This document shows positions 18,203 through 28,656 of a stretch of 64,000 bases of DNA, in pieces; position 1 is the first letter of the stretch; each line of letters opens with the position of its first letter. The stretch spans positions 1,674,001-1,738,000 of the forward strand of contig NZ_CP115483.1 of assembly GCF_027627455.1 (NCBI RefSeq), read 5' to 3'. The position numbers and the translations under genes were made by a program. The notes beneath the pieces were generated by a model that had not been told where the DNA came from, did not search any database, and saw only the letters and a program-made list of their open reading frames with translations. This DNA is from Sphingobacterium sp. SYP-B4668 (lineage in GTDB: Bacteria > Bacteroidota > Bacteroidia > Sphingobacteriales > Sphingobacteriaceae).

Positions 18203-19549
18203 ATGAATAGAATTAGAAAATGGTTATTAATCTTGCTTAGTTTTGGAGTGGTTGGAGGCTCTTATGCGCAAGAGGAATTGACGCTGGGTGAAGCAATACA
18301 ATATGCGCTCAAAAATAAAGCCGATGCTAAGAAATCACAATTAGATGTAATCAACGCCGAAAATAAAATTAGTGAGGTTAGAGCAAACGCTCTTCCTCAA
18401 ATTAATTTGTCCGCCGGATTAACGTACAATCCCATCATTCAAAAGATAGCTCTTCCTGACTTTACAGGTCAAAATGGGGGGAATCCAAGTTTGGTAGAGA
18501 TGGGACAGAAATGGCAAGCGACGCCGACGATATCATTGACTCAGCAAATCTTCAATCAATCTGTATTTACGGGATTAAAAGCAGCTAGTACAACTCGTGC
18601 ATTTTATCAGATTAATCATGAATTGACAGAGGAGCAGTTGATTGAGCGAGTTGCCAATAGTTATTATGATGTATATCAATCTAAGTTGGAGTTAGCTACA
18701 ATCGAGACTAATTTGCAGAATACAACTAAGACCCGAGATGTAATCGACGGGTTGTATAAAAATGGTTTGGCTAAAAAGATTGATTTAGATCGTACTAATG
18801 TAGCAGTCAATAATTTGGAATCCTCCAAACAGCAAATGATTAATGCAATTCAACTAAAGGAGAATGCGCTTAAATTTGTCATTGGTATGGATGTGACAAA
18901 GGAGATTTCTATGCCAAAAAATACATTTGAGATTGACTTGGCCAAAGCATTGGTCGATACCTCTAGTTTGGACAGTCGAACTGAAGTAAAGCTTTTGGAA
19001 ACGCAGAAACAACTTTTGGGCTACAATAAAAAATCAATCGAAGCCCAATACTATCCAACATTGTCTCTGAATGCTAACTATGGATACACAGGATTTGGGC
19101 AACAGTTTCCAATTTTTAATAGTGGTCCTTCTATAAATTGGGCAAATTTTTCAACAATAGGTGTTAATCTTTCATTTCCCATATTTACAGGATACGCCAC
19201 GCGTTCGAAGGTAAGGCAAGCTCAGATTGATATTGATAAAGTTAGTGTTGATATAGAAGATACAAAGTTGGGATTGTTGCTTGCATCTGAAAATGCGAAG
19301 AAGCAGCTGAAAAATAGCTTATTGACTATTAATGCGCAATCTGATAATGTAAAGTTGGCAAAAGAAGTATTATTTAATGTGGAAAATAATTACAAGAATG
19401 GACTGGCAACCCTTACAGATTTATTAGACGCCGAAAAATCATATGCTGAAGCCCAAAATAGCTATTCAACGGCATTATTAAATTATAAAGTTGCAGAGAT
19501 CCAAATCATCAAATCAAACGGAAACTTAAAATCACTTATTAACGAATAA
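18203..19549 (+). CDS. TolC-family outer membrane efflux protein
   Basis: The 448-residue product has a signal peptide ending in SYAQ near residue 23 and the two repeats of the outer membrane efflux protein family: long coiled coils with LGEAIQYALKNK at the start of the first and NNYKNGLATLTDLLDAEKSYAEAQN in the second. It would form the trimeric outer membrane duct of the tripartite pump. It follows the TetR gene by 25 bp and precedes the adaptor gene by 13 bp. Confidence 0.94.
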   Translation: MNRIRKWLLILLSFGVVGGSYAQEELTLGEAIQYALKNKADAKKSQLDVINAENKISEVRANALPQINLSAGLTYNPIIQKIALPDFTGQNGGNPSLVEMGQKWQATPTISLTQQIFNQSVFTGLKAASTTRAFYQINHELTEEQLIERVANSYYDVYQSKLELATIETNLQNTTKTRDVIDGLYKNGLAKKIDLDRTNVAVNNLESSKQQMINAIQLKENALKFVIGMDVTKEISMPKNTFEIDLAKALVDTSSLDSRTEVKLLETQKQLLGYNKKSIEAQYYPTLSLNANYGYTGFGQQFPIFNSGPSINWANFSTIGVNLSFPIFTGYATRSKVRQAQIDIDKVSVDIEDTKLGLLLASENAKKQLKNSLLTINAQSDNVKLAKEVLFNVENNYKNGLATLTDLLDAEKSYAEAQNSYSTALLNYKVAEIQIIKSNGNLKSLINE

Positions 19550-19562
19550 TTAGCATAAAAAT

Positions 19563-20621
19563 ATGAAACGAATCATCATAACCATTGTCATTATAGTAGC
19601 AGCCCTAGCTGGTATTATGTATGTATTGAATAAAAATAAAGAAAAGAATAAAGCGGAGACGGAAATAGTGGCGCAGAAGAATGCATCAGTAGCAGTGCGT
19701 ACAGATACAGTTGCACTTCGGGAGATGAATCTACAATATATTGCAAATGGTACGTTCATGCCTTATCAAGATATGAAACTGTCTGCTGAGACATCAGGTA
19801 AAGTAATCAAAGTGTTGGTGAAAGAGGGTGACTATGTGAGAGCAGGACAAGTATTAGCTATAGTGGAAGGGGATAAGTTGGATGTGAGTAAACAGAATGC
19901 ACAGGCAGCGTATAATAATGCAAAAGCAGATTACGAGCGTTACGAAAGTGCCTTTCAGACAGGTGGTGTGACAAAGCAACAACTTGATCAGGCTAAATTG
20001 AAGTTAGAGAGTGAGCAAAATAACCTGAAAAGTGCGCAATTGAATGCATCAGACGCTACTGTGAGAGCTGGTATAAGTGGTACTATTAATGAACGTAAGA
20101 TAGAGCCAGGTACATATGTGTCTCCAGGTACGGAGATGTTTAGTTTAGTAAATGTGGGGTCACTAAAATTACGTGTCAACGTGGATGAGAAGAATGTCGC
20201 AACATTGAAAGTCGGACAGAATATCAAAATAGCTGCAAGTGTATTCCCAGACAAGAATTTTGATGGAAAGATTGTCTTTATTGCACCAAAAGCTGACGGA
20301 AGTCTAAATTTCCCTGTTGATATCGAAGTGAAGAACAATGCGGGTAATGAATTGCGTGCAGGAATGTATGGTACTGCAGTTTTTGGAGCGGATCGTTTCT
20401 CATCGGTATTGACTATACCACGTACAGCATTTGTAGGTAGTGTGAGCTCAAATCAAGTGTTTGTCAATGAAAATAATACAGCCATTCTTAAGACAATTAC
20501 CTCCGGACGTAATTTTGGTGACTATATAGAAGTAATCGAAGGATTGACTGCAGGTCAAATCGTCATCACAAGTGGTCAAATCAACTTGCTAAACAATACA
20601 CCGATTAGCATCATTAAATAA
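19563..20621 (+). CDS. RND efflux periplasmic adaptor (membrane fusion protein)
   Basis: The 352-residue protein has an N-terminal membrane anchor (residues 4-22), a lipoyl half-motif (SGKVIKVLVKEGDYVRAGQVLA), a coiled-coil hairpin (about 95-165), the second half-motif (GTINERKIEPGTYVSPG) and a beta-barrel with a membrane-proximal domain. It bridges the inner membrane pump and the TolC-type duct. There is no lipobox, so it is anchored by the uncleaved helix. Confidence 0.94.
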   Translation: MKRIIITIVIIVAALAGIMYVLNKNKEKNKAETEIVAQKNASVAVRTDTVALREMNLQYIANGTFMPYQDMKLSAETSGKVIKVLVKEGDYVRAGQVLAIVEGDKLDVSKQNAQAAYNNAKADYERYESAFQTGGVTKQQLDQAKLKLESEQNNLKSAQLNASDATVRAGISGTINERKIEPGTYVSPGTEMFSLVNVGSLKLRVNVDEKNVATLKVGQNIKIAASVFPDKNFDGKIVFIAPKADGSLNFPVDIEVKNNAGNELRAGMYGTAVFGADRFSSVLTIPRTAFVGSVSSNQVFVNENNTAILKTITSGRNFGDYIEVIEGLTAGQIVITSGQINLLNNTPISIIK

Positions 20622-20641
20622 TAATTGAAAGAAGATATTTC

Positions 20642-23600
20642 ATGAAAATTTCAGAAATCTCAATAAAACGCCCGAGTATAATAATCGTACTGTTTATTAT
20701 ACTGACCTTGGGTGGTTTATTCAGCTATAAGATGTTGAGTTACGAGTTGATTCCCAAGTTTGAGGTCAACGTTATCACAGTACAAACGGTCTATCCCGGA
20801 GCATCTCCTTCAGAGGTAGAAAATACAGTATCAAAGAAGATAGAAGATGCCATCTCCTCCTTGGAGAACGTAAAAAAGGTGGAAACAAAGTCTTACGAGA
20901 GTTTATCTCTGGTGTTGATTACGTTAACCAATAATGCTGACGCTAACTATGCATTAAATGATGCACAACGTAAGATTAATGCCATTTTGAAAGACCTTCC
21001 AGATGACGTGGATCCTCCGTCCTTGGTGAAATTCTCATTGGATGATATGCCCATCATGAATCTATCGGTCACGAGTAAATTGTCCGAAAAGGAATTGTAT
21101 GATCTTTTAGATAAGAAGATACAACCTATATTTTCACGGATAAGTGGGGTAGCTCAGGTGGATATGATTGGCGGACAGGAACGCGAGATTCAGGTCACCC
21201 TGGATCCTAAGAAAATGGAGGGTTACGGCTTGACCATTGCACAGGTACAGCAAGATATATTGTCGTCAAACTTGGATTTCCCGACCGGAAACGTAAAGAC
21301 CCGTACCAATCAAACCCTGATTCGCTTGGCTGGTAAGTTTAAATCGGTTGAGGATCTTCGTAATCTACCGATTACGACACCTCAGCATGTAGCCATTAGA
21401 TTACGTGATATAGCTGATGTGCAAGATGCACAAAAGGAAGTGGAAAAAATTGCGCGTTTAGATCGCCAGAACACGATTTTGATGCAAGTTAAGAAACAGT
21501 CCGATGCAAATGCTGTTGAAGTGAGCAAGCTGGTTAAGCAAACCATCGAGACAGTGCAAAACGATTATAAGGAACAAGGCGTACAGGTATTGGTCGCTAA
21601 TGATACATCTGACTATACCTTGAAAGCGGCCAACAACGTTATTTTTGACTTGTTCTTGGCGATAGTATTGGTCGGGGTAATTATGCTTTTCTTCCTACAC
21701 AGTTTACGTGATGCTGCAATCGTGATGGTGGCTATTCCATTGTCTTTGATTGCGACCTTCATCGGGATTTATTTGATGGGATATACCTTGAATTTAATGA
21801 GTTTGCTTGGACTGTCATTAGTGGTAGGTATCCTGGTCGATGATGCGATTGTGGTCGTGGAAAATATTCACCGTCATATGGAGATGGGTAAGAGTAAGAT
21901 TCGAGCGGCGTATGATGGAGCGGCTGAGATTGGTTTTACCGTTACGGCAATTACGATGGTAATTGTAGTGGTGTTTTTACCGATTGCGATGTCGACTGGG
22001 TTGGTAGCTAATATTTTGGCTCAATTCTGTGTGACGGTTATCATCGCGACGGGATTGTCGCTATTGGTTTCCTTTACGATAGTACCTTGGTTGTATTCAC
22101 GTTTTGGAAAGCTATCGCATATCAATCCACATACATTCTTTGGTAAGATTATCCACGGTTTTGAAGCGGGGTTGACAGCCTTCACGCATAAGATTTCAGA
22201 TTTATTGAAATGGTGTATTGACTCAAGATGGAACAAAGTGATTACGATGTTTGTCGTGTTGGTCTTATTTGTAGGATCACTGGGGCTTGTGGGTGCTGGT
22301 TACATTGGTGGAGAATTTTTTCCAGCTTCGGATAAAGGAGAATTCTTGGTCCAATTAGAGCTAAATAAAGATGCGTCTATTGAGTCATCTAACTTTATGA
22401 CACAGCGTGCGGAAAACTTCATTTCTAAATTTCCAGAAGTAGAACGTGTGATTACCACTGTTGGACAGTCGAGTGATGGAATGGGGGGGACCACTGGTAC
22501 CAAATACAAAGCGGAAATCCACGTGATTTTGATTGATCAAAAGGAGCGAAGTGAAAGCACCAAAGTATTCGGAGCCAAACTGAAGAGGGATCTGGAGAAA
22601 GAATTAGTCGGTTCTAAGGTAAAAACCGTTACAGTTGGTATGATGGGAGCTGAGCAGGCACCAATCACTTTGACGGTAATTGGATCTGACATGAAGGATG
22701 CATTAGCATTTGCAAATCAGGCCGCAGATCAATTGCGTAATATTGAAGGAGCTACAGAGGTCAAGTTGACCTCTGAGGATGGTAACCCCGAAATCAATGT
22801 GCAAGTAGACCGTGATAAGATGAATTCCTTAGGATTGAATCTGTCTACCGTAGGTATGGCTATGCAAACGGCGTTTAGTGGAAATACAGATGGTAAATTC
22901 AGAGCTGGTGAATACGAATATGATATCAATATCAGATTCGGCGAACAGGATCGTAAAAATATAGAGGATGTCCGTAATCTACAATTCATCAATACTCAGG
23001 GACAAGCCATTAAATTGGAACAATTTGCTGATGTGAGTTACAGCTCAGGGCCAACTTTGTTGGAACGTAGGGATAAGTCACCGTCGGTATCTATCGAAGC
23101 ACAAGTGATTGGACGGCCTTCAGGTACTATTGCCGCGGAATGGGAGACACAGTTCGAAAAATTGCAACGTCCTCCAGGCGTAAACTACATGTGGGGTGGA
23201 GATATGGAAAATCAGACCGAAGGTTTCGGTACATTGGGATACGCTTTATTGGCTTCCATTATTTTGGTTTACCTGGTAATGGTATCGTTGTATGACAGTT
23301 TTGTCACTCCATTTATCGTCATCTTCTCGGTACCGCTATCGTTTATTGGAGCGCTATTATTAATGGCACTTACTGATACATCTCTTAATATCTTTACCAT
23401 TTTGGGGATTATTATGTTGATTGGATTAGTGTGTAAGAATGCGATTCTTCTTGTTGACTTTGCAAATATGCGGAAGGAAGCTGGTGATAATACGCATGAT
23501 GCATTGGTCGCTGCCAACCATGCTCGTCTTCGTCCAATTTTGATGACGACTATTGCCATGGTATTTGGTATGATACCTATCGCGATTGCTACGGGTGAAG

Positions 23601-23818
23601 GAGCTGATATGAATAGAGGACTTGCTATTGTAATTATAGGTGGGTTGTTATCATCCTTATTTTTGACGTTGGTTATCGTTCCTGTGGTCTACTCAATATT
23701 TGATAGTTTGCAGAAGCGTTTTGGACAGCATAAAAAACCAGATTACGAAGCATTGATGAAAGAGGACTATGTGCCCAATGCGGATTACGTGGACGAAATG
23801 TCTGTCAAACACAATTAG
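20642..23818 (+). CDS. RND-family efflux permease (HAE-1/AcrB type)
   Basis: The 1058-residue protein has the full RND layout: first transmembrane helix at residues 12-30 (ISIKRPSIIIVLFIILTLGG), a large periplasmic loop, a central helix bundle with the proton-relay pair in VVGILVDDAIVVVEN, a second loop, and a C-terminal bundle. It is the proton-driven inner membrane pump of the tripartite system, likely for hydrophobic or amphiphilic drugs. It is the last gene of the operon and is followed by a strong terminator. Confidence 0.95.
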   Translation: MKISEISIKRPSIIIVLFIILTLGGLFSYKMLSYELIPKFEVNVITVQTVYPGASPSEVENTVSKKIEDAISSLENVKKVETKSYESLSLVLITLTNNADANYALNDAQRKINAILKDLPDDVDPPSLVKFSLDDMPIMNLSVTSKLSEKELYDLLDKKIQPIFSRISGVAQVDMIGGQEREIQVTLDPKKMEGYGLTIAQVQQDILSSNLDFPTGNVKTRTNQTLIRLAGKFKSVEDLRNLPITTPQHVAIRLRDIADVQDAQKEVEKIARLDRQNTILMQVKKQSDANAVEVSKLVKQTIETVQNDYKEQGVQVLVANDTSDYTLKAANNVIFDLFLAIVLVGVIMLFFLHSLRDAAIVMVAIPLSLIATFIGIYLMGYTLNLMSLLGLSLVVGILVDDAIVVVENIHRHMEMGKSKIRAAYDGAAEIGFTVTAITMVIVVVFLPIAMSTGLVANILAQFCVTVIIATGLSLLVSFTIVPWLYSRFGKLSHINPHTFFGKIIHGFEAGLTAFTHKISDLLKWCIDSRWNKVITMFVVLVLFVGSLGLVGAGYIGGEFFPASDKGEFLVQLELNKDASIESSNFMTQRAENFISKFPEVERVITTVGQSSDGMGGTTGTKYKAEIHVILIDQKERSESTKVFGAKLKRDLEKELVGSKVKTVTVGMMGAEQAPITLTVIGSDMKDALAFANQAADQLRNIEGATEVKLTSEDGNPEINVQVDRDKMNSLGLNLSTVGMAMQTAFSGNTDGKFRAGEYEYDINIRFGEQDRKNIEDVRNLQFINTQGQAIKLEQFADVSYSSGPTLLERRDKSPSVSIEAQVIGRPSGTIAAEWETQFEKLQRPPGVNYMWGGDMENQTEGFGTLGYALLASIILVYLVMVSLYDSFVTPFIVIFSVPLSFIGALLLMALTDTSLNIFTILGIIMLIGLVCKNAILLVDFANMRKEAGDNTHDALVAANHARLRPILMTTIAMVFGMIPIAIATGEGADMNRGLAIVIIGGLLSSLFLTLVIVPVVYSIFDSLQKRFGQHKKPDYEALMKEDYVPNADYVDEMSVKHN

Positions 23819-23838
23819 AAAAAATGAATATTGTTACA

Positions 23839-23869
23839 AACCGCCCCTTATCCAGGGGCGGTTTTTTTT
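23839..23869 (+). terminator. Terminator of the RND operon
   Basis: AACCGCCCCT pairs with AGGGGCGGTT across a 5-nt loop and is followed by T-run, 20 bp after the permease stop. Confidence 0.93.
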
Positions 23870-24065
23870 GTTTAAGTCTATTGGATATCCAGTTACTAGA
23901 TAGTATCCAGTTCAGGGATAGTTTCGGTTTGGAATCCGTAAAAGGATAATGTAGTTCGTGTATGAAATACATTATGGTATACTTTGCCTAGATGTGCTTT
24001 CGACGTTTAAAACTTATCGTATAAATAAAAAACAACCCATGTGCAATCGATTGCGTAAAAAAATA

Positions 24066-24073
24066 TACATTTG
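24066..24073 (+). promoter_or_regulatory. -7 box for glmS
   Basis: TACATTTG matches TAnnTTTG, 33 nt before the glmS ATG. The only nearby TTG (24051) is too close, so the -33 element is unresolved. No glmS ribozyme core was recognised in this short leader. Confidence 0.5.
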
Positions 24074-24106
24074 TTTCGAACTTTATAAAAACTTATTGAA
24101 CAACGT

Positions 24107-25945
24107 ATGTGTGGAATCGTAGGATATGTAGGTGATAAGAATGCCTACTCTATAGTAATCAAAGGTCTAAGAAGACTTGAATATCGAGGATATGACAGTG
24201 CTGGGATAGCGCTTCATCAACAATCTAAATTGACGGTTTACAAGAAGAAAGGAAAGGTCGCGGATTTGGAAGACGAAGTTGTCGGAAAGGATAATGGCGG
24301 TACTGTTGGAATTGGGCATACTCGATGGGCAACACATGGAGAACCATCTGATAAGAATTCACATCCTCACGTATCGGCATCTGGCAAATTGACCCTTGTC
24401 CATAATGGTATTATTGAAAATTACGCCCAGATTAAAGCTGAGCTGATAAAGAAGGGATATCAATTCCATAGTGATACGGATTCGGAAGTTTTACTCAATT
24501 TTATCGAAGATATTCAGATTAACAATGCTTGTCCACTTGAAGAAGCTATTCGTATAGCCTTGAGGCGTGTGGTAGGTGCATATGTAATACTGGTCTTGGA
24601 TGAAGCCGATCCGCAAACTATAATAGCAGCTCGAAAAGGAAGTCCACTGGTGATTGGGATTGGAAAGGGCGAACATTTCTTAGCTTCCGATGCTTCTCCT
24701 ATGTTGGAATATACGAAGGAAGTCGTCTACATTAATGACTATGAGCTTGCAATAGTACGACCAGATGAGCTCATCCTTAAAAATTTGGGAAATGAGCGCA
24801 TTACACCTTATGTTCAGAAGCTTGACCTTGAGCTTTCTGCGATAGAGAAGGGCGGATATGATCACTTTATGCTCAAGGAAATATTTGAACAACCCCAGAC
24901 AATCCAAGACTGCCTAAGAGGGCGTCTAGATCTCACGAATGGCGACATCCATATGAAAGGTATAGAGGAGTATGCTGCACAGCTTGTCATCGCTCCTCGT
25001 ATCATTATATTGGCTTGTGGTACGAGTTGGCATGCTGGATTGGTGGCCGAATATATTATAGAGGAGTTGTGTAGGACCAATGTAGAGGTTGAGTATGCTT
25101 CTGAATTTCGTTATCGTAATCCGATTATCAATCCTGGGGATGTTATTATCGCAATTTCTCAAAGTGGAGAGACTGCGGATACCTTAGTGGCGATTGAAAC
25201 AGCCAAAGCCAAAGGGGCGATAATATTGGGTGTTGTTAACGTAGTTGGATCATCCATTGCCAGAGCTTCACATGCCGGCGCGTATACACATGCGGGACCT
25301 GAAATAGGTGTGGCAAGCACCAAGGCTTTTACCGCTCAGCTAACGGTGTTGACCATGATGGCGCTAAAACTTGCAAAATTGAAGGGAACTATTACTACAG
25401 AACGTTTCCTACACTTGTTACACGAGCTGCAAGCGGTCCCACAGAAAGTGAGTGATATTTTAGAGAACCATTTGAATATTGAGGCACTTGCTAAAAAACT
25501 GACCGAGGCTAAGGGGTTTCTTTATCTTGGACGGGGTGTCAATTTTCCGATAGCGTTGGAAGGAGCATTGAAGCTCAAGGAAATTACCTATTTGCATGCA
25601 GAGGGTTATCCTGCGGCCGAGATGAAACACGGTCCTATAGCTTTAGTGGATGAGCACCTGCCAGTTGTATTTGTAGCTACTAAAGATGCTTATCATGAAA
25701 AGATTGTCAGCAACATGCAGGAAATCAAGGCACGGAAAGGAAGAGTGATCTCCGTCATAACGGAGGGTGATACAGTTTCTCCGACAGTTTCAGAGGAAAT
25801 ATTCGTGATTCCAGAAGCGGATGAGTTGATTTCTCCGATTCTATCTGTTATTCCATTGCAACTCCTTTCCTACTATCTCGGCATCATCAAAAAATTGGAT
25901 GTGGACAAACCTCGTAATCTCGCCAAGTCGGTGACGGTTGAATAG
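24107..25945 (+). CDS. glmS: Glutamine-fructose-6-phosphate aminotransferase
   Basis: The 612-residue enzyme begins MCGIVGYVG, exposing the N-terminal nucleophile cysteine of the class II glutaminase domain after Met removal, with GHTRWATHG near 72. Two SIS isomerase domains follow (ACGTSWHAG near 304, SQSGETADT near 348, and the C-terminal KPRNLAKSVTVE). It makes glucosamine 6-phosphate for peptidoglycan and lipopolysaccharide. It is followed 128 bp later by the DUF4954 gene. Confidence 0.97.
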   Translation: MCGIVGYVGDKNAYSIVIKGLRRLEYRGYDSAGIALHQQSKLTVYKKKGKVADLEDEVVGKDNGGTVGIGHTRWATHGEPSDKNSHPHVSASGKLTLVHNGIIENYAQIKAELIKKGYQFHSDTDSEVLLNFIEDIQINNACPLEEAIRIALRRVVGAYVILVLDEADPQTIIAARKGSPLVIGIGKGEHFLASDASPMLEYTKEVVYINDYELAIVRPDELILKNLGNERITPYVQKLDLELSAIEKGGYDHFMLKEIFEQPQTIQDCLRGRLDLTNGDIHMKGIEEYAAQLVIAPRIIILACGTSWHAGLVAEYIIEELCRTNVEVEYASEFRYRNPIINPGDVIIAISQSGETADTLVAIETAKAKGAIILGVVNVVGSSIARASHAGAYTHAGPEIGVASTKAFTAQLTVLTMMALKLAKLKGTITTERFLHLLHELQAVPQKVSDILENHLNIEALAKKLTEAKGFLYLGRGVNFPIALEGALKLKEITYLHAEGYPAAEMKHGPIALVDEHLPVVFVATKDAYHEKIVSNMQEIKARKGRVISVITEGDTVSPTVSEEIFVIPEADELISPILSVIPLQLLSYYLGIIKKLDVDKPRNLAKSVTVE

Positions 25946-26073
25946 GCGCGAATTATTTTTATCGTTCTAATTTCCATGTTAGAAGCTGTGGGAAAGAGAC
26001 AAGCCCTTAATTATCTAGGAGTAGTGGACACGAGTGCATATCCTCGCTCTAACATTTTTGATAAGTAATATAT

Positions 26074-28278
26074 ATGAGTAATTTGAAGAAAGGTAGTCTT
26101 GCAGGACTAGGCCATAATTTTGTTAAGCAAGAATACTTATTTGAGGGGCAAAATGAGTACGATATACGGTTTGAACAACATCACCCCTCAACGGCCTTTA
26201 GGCCACTTACCGAGGATGAGATCCATATCTTGAAATCACATTCGAATGTAGCAGATGATTGGGCCAACATTTTGGTGACCAATCGTTTTATCCCGGAGCA
26301 AATCCAAAATTGCAAGTTCTATGGGCTGAATCGAATCGGTAACATGGAGCCCATTTATCTCGAGTACAGAGATTTTAGATTGCCAGTTGGGATATACAAT
26401 TCTACCATCATCAGTTGTGATTTTGGTAATCTTGTAGCGGTACACGAAGTTCGATATTTAGCCCATTTTATTCTGAAGGATGAGGTTATCTTAGCCAATA
26501 TCAACGAGATGGAAACCAGTTCCAAAGCGAAGTTTGGTAATGGAATTTTAAGAATAGGAGAGGATCCTGAATTGAGGATTGCATTGGAGCTTTGCAACGA
26601 AAATGGCGGTCGGCAAGTATGGCCATTTGATGGCATGCTATTGAGCGATGCCTACATTTGGAGCCGTCATCGTCACGATTTCATTTTACAATCTAAATTG
26701 GAGCGTATGACCAATGAGCTACATACTACCAAAAGGGGGGCATATAGCGTTGTCGAAGACGGAGTCGTAATCAAAAACTGCCAAGTCATTAAAGATGTCA
26801 AAATAGGTAAGAGCGCTTATATCAAAGGAGTCAACAAGCTTAAGAATGTAACCATCCATTCATCAGCGGAGGATCCGACACAGATTGGAGAAGGGTGCGA
26901 ATTGGTAAATGGCATCATTGGAGAAGGTTGTCGTATTTTTTATGGGGTGAAGGCTGTTCGTTTCATACTAGCTGCACACTCGCAGTTAAAGTACGGCGCT
27001 CGGTTAATCAATTCCTTCTTAGGTGAAAATTCAACGATATCCTGTTGTGAGGTGCTGAATTCACTCTTGTTTCCAGCGCATGAGCAACATCATAATAATT
27101 CGTTTTTGTGCGCCTCATTGATTCGGGGACAAAGCAATATGGCTGCTGGGGCCACGGTAGGTTCTAATCACAATTCTAGAGCTCCCGATGGAGAGATTGT
27201 TGCGGGAAGAGGTTTTTGGCCGGGTCTATGTGTCAGTTTGAAACATAATTCTAGGTTTGCGTCTTATACATTAATCGTGAAAGGCGACTTTCTTTACGAA
27301 TTAGATATCAAGATACCCTTTTCCCTAGTCAGTAATGACATCACTAATGATCGTTTGATCATTATTCCAGGCTATTGGTTTCTTTACAATATGTATGCTT
27401 TGGCGAGAAATCCAAGTAAGTATGAAAAACGGGACAAAAGAAGGGTCAAACAGCAGTACTATGAGTACGATATATTGGCGCCAGATACAATAAATGAACT
27501 ATTTGACGCCCTACAGATTATCGAAATTGCTGTTGCAAGAGCATATTATCCAGACCAACCTATTTCGGAACAACAGGCGAAACAAAAGGGCGGAGAGCTG
27601 CTCGAGTCGAATGTGGATCTTAGCCGATTGGAGGTTTTGCTGGAGGGATTCGAAAATTCTAAAAGGAAAGTTCAGCTATTGAAGGTCAGGGAGAGCTATG
27701 AACTGTTTAAGCGCTTGATTCGATACTATACGACCTCGACAATAGCAACCGCACATGAGTTATTTCAAGTGACAGTGGATTTGTTGAAATCAACGGATAT
27801 TGGCATACGACCGAATTGGGTCAATATTGGAGGGCAACTGATTTTAGCAGAGGGGTATCGAGACCTCATTAACCAGTTAAAGGAGGATAGGCTGAATGAA
27901 TGGTCGCAAGTTCATGCTTTTTATTATCAGAGAAGCCAGTCTTATCAGCAAGATAAGTTAGCTCATGCATATGCCTCATTATTGGAAATTATGGGGGCGG
28001 AAGACGAGGGGTTGACTATCCACCAATGGCAAACACTTATTGACGAGGCTTTAAAGACGAAGGAATGGATTAGCGACCAGATCTATAGGACCAGAGCCAA
28101 GGACTACCAAAATGAATTCAGACATATGGTTTATGAATCTATAGAGGAAATGGAACAAGTTGTTGGGAAGATAACGGATAACACATTTATCAAACAGCAA
28201 GAAAATGAACTTCTAACATACCGCAATCGCATGTGCGAGGTACAGGCCCAGCTTAGTACATGGGCAGCTAATGATTAA
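26074..28278 (+). CDS. DUF4954 protein with hexapeptide-type beta-helix
   Basis: The 734-residue protein matches the DUF4954 family of unknown function. Residues about 230-390 contain imperfect hexapeptide repeats (VVIKNC, VIKDVKIG, CELVNGIIGEGCRI) typical of left-handed beta-helix sugar-nucleotide or acyl transferases, and a conserved stretch HEQHHNNS near 333 followed by GSNHNSRAPDGEI. The C-terminal 280 residues are helical. There is no signal peptide. The position after glmS suggests amino-sugar or UDP-GlcNAc metabolism, but that is inference. Confidence 0.75.
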   Translation: MSNLKKGSLAGLGHNFVKQEYLFEGQNEYDIRFEQHHPSTAFRPLTEDEIHILKSHSNVADDWANILVTNRFIPEQIQNCKFYGLNRIGNMEPIYLEYRDFRLPVGIYNSTIISCDFGNLVAVHEVRYLAHFILKDEVILANINEMETSSKAKFGNGILRIGEDPELRIALELCNENGGRQVWPFDGMLLSDAYIWSRHRHDFILQSKLERMTNELHTTKRGAYSVVEDGVVIKNCQVIKDVKIGKSAYIKGVNKLKNVTIHSSAEDPTQIGEGCELVNGIIGEGCRIFYGVKAVRFILAAHSQLKYGARLINSFLGENSTISCCEVLNSLLFPAHEQHHNNSFLCASLIRGQSNMAAGATVGSNHNSRAPDGEIVAGRGFWPGLCVSLKHNSRFASYTLIVKGDFLYELDIKIPFSLVSNDITNDRLIIIPGYWFLYNMYALARNPSKYEKRDKRRVKQQYYEYDILAPDTINELFDALQIIEIAVARAYYPDQPISEQQAKQKGGELLESNVDLSRLEVLLEGFENSKRKVQLLKVRESYELFKRLIRYYTTSTIATAHELFQVTVDLLKSTDIGIRPNWVNIGGQLILAEGYRDLINQLKEDRLNEWSQVHAFYYQRSQSYQQDKLAHAYASLLEIMGAEDEGLTIHQWQTLIDEALKTKEWISDQIYRTRAKDYQNEFRHMVYESIEEMEQVVGKITDNTFIKQQENELLTYRNRMCEVQAQLSTWAAND

Positions 28279-28347
28279 AGGTTTTAGGGGGAATTAAACC
28301 CTTAAGGATGGTGCGTCAGGAAGCGCGGTGGAATATGACATCATATC

Positions 28348-28551
28348 TTAATGATGGTGTCGATTCATACTGCGCTTCATTGATCGTATACGCGCTTCAT
28401 TCTTTCCATCTACTCTAGATGCTACTGCCCATATAGCAGCTGGGAGCCAGCCAATCAAGGTGATTTGTAAAATTAGACACAGTATTCCGGACAATATCTT
28501 ACCTCTAAGAAAGAAAGACAACCAAGGGAAAAGAACAGCAATTAATATCAT
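28348..28551 (-). CDS. YqaE/Pmp3-family small membrane protein
   Basis: The 67-residue protein has two hydrophobic helices (residues 2-18 and 20-45) with the Pmp3/YqaE pattern FPWLSFFLRGKILSGILC...GWLPAAIWAV, followed by a basic, His-ended tail. Plant and yeast members (Pmp3, RCI2) affect membrane potential under salt or cold stress; the bacterial role is unclear. Confidence 0.85.
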   Translation of the reverse strand: MILIAVLFPWLSFFLRGKILSGILCLILQITLIGWLPAAIWAVASRVDGKNEARIRSMKRSMNRHHH

Positions 28552-28656
28552 GGTCTTAAATAGTGTATAGGTAATAAATGTAGCTAAAAAGCTTTAGATT
28601 GGCAAATCGGATATAGCAAGCGCAATAGGTTCCAGAAGATATTATATAAGAATTTA

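Noticed and set aside
24061..24106. glmS ribozyme
   Set aside because: The leader after the -7 box is only about 33 nt, too short for the ribozyme core.
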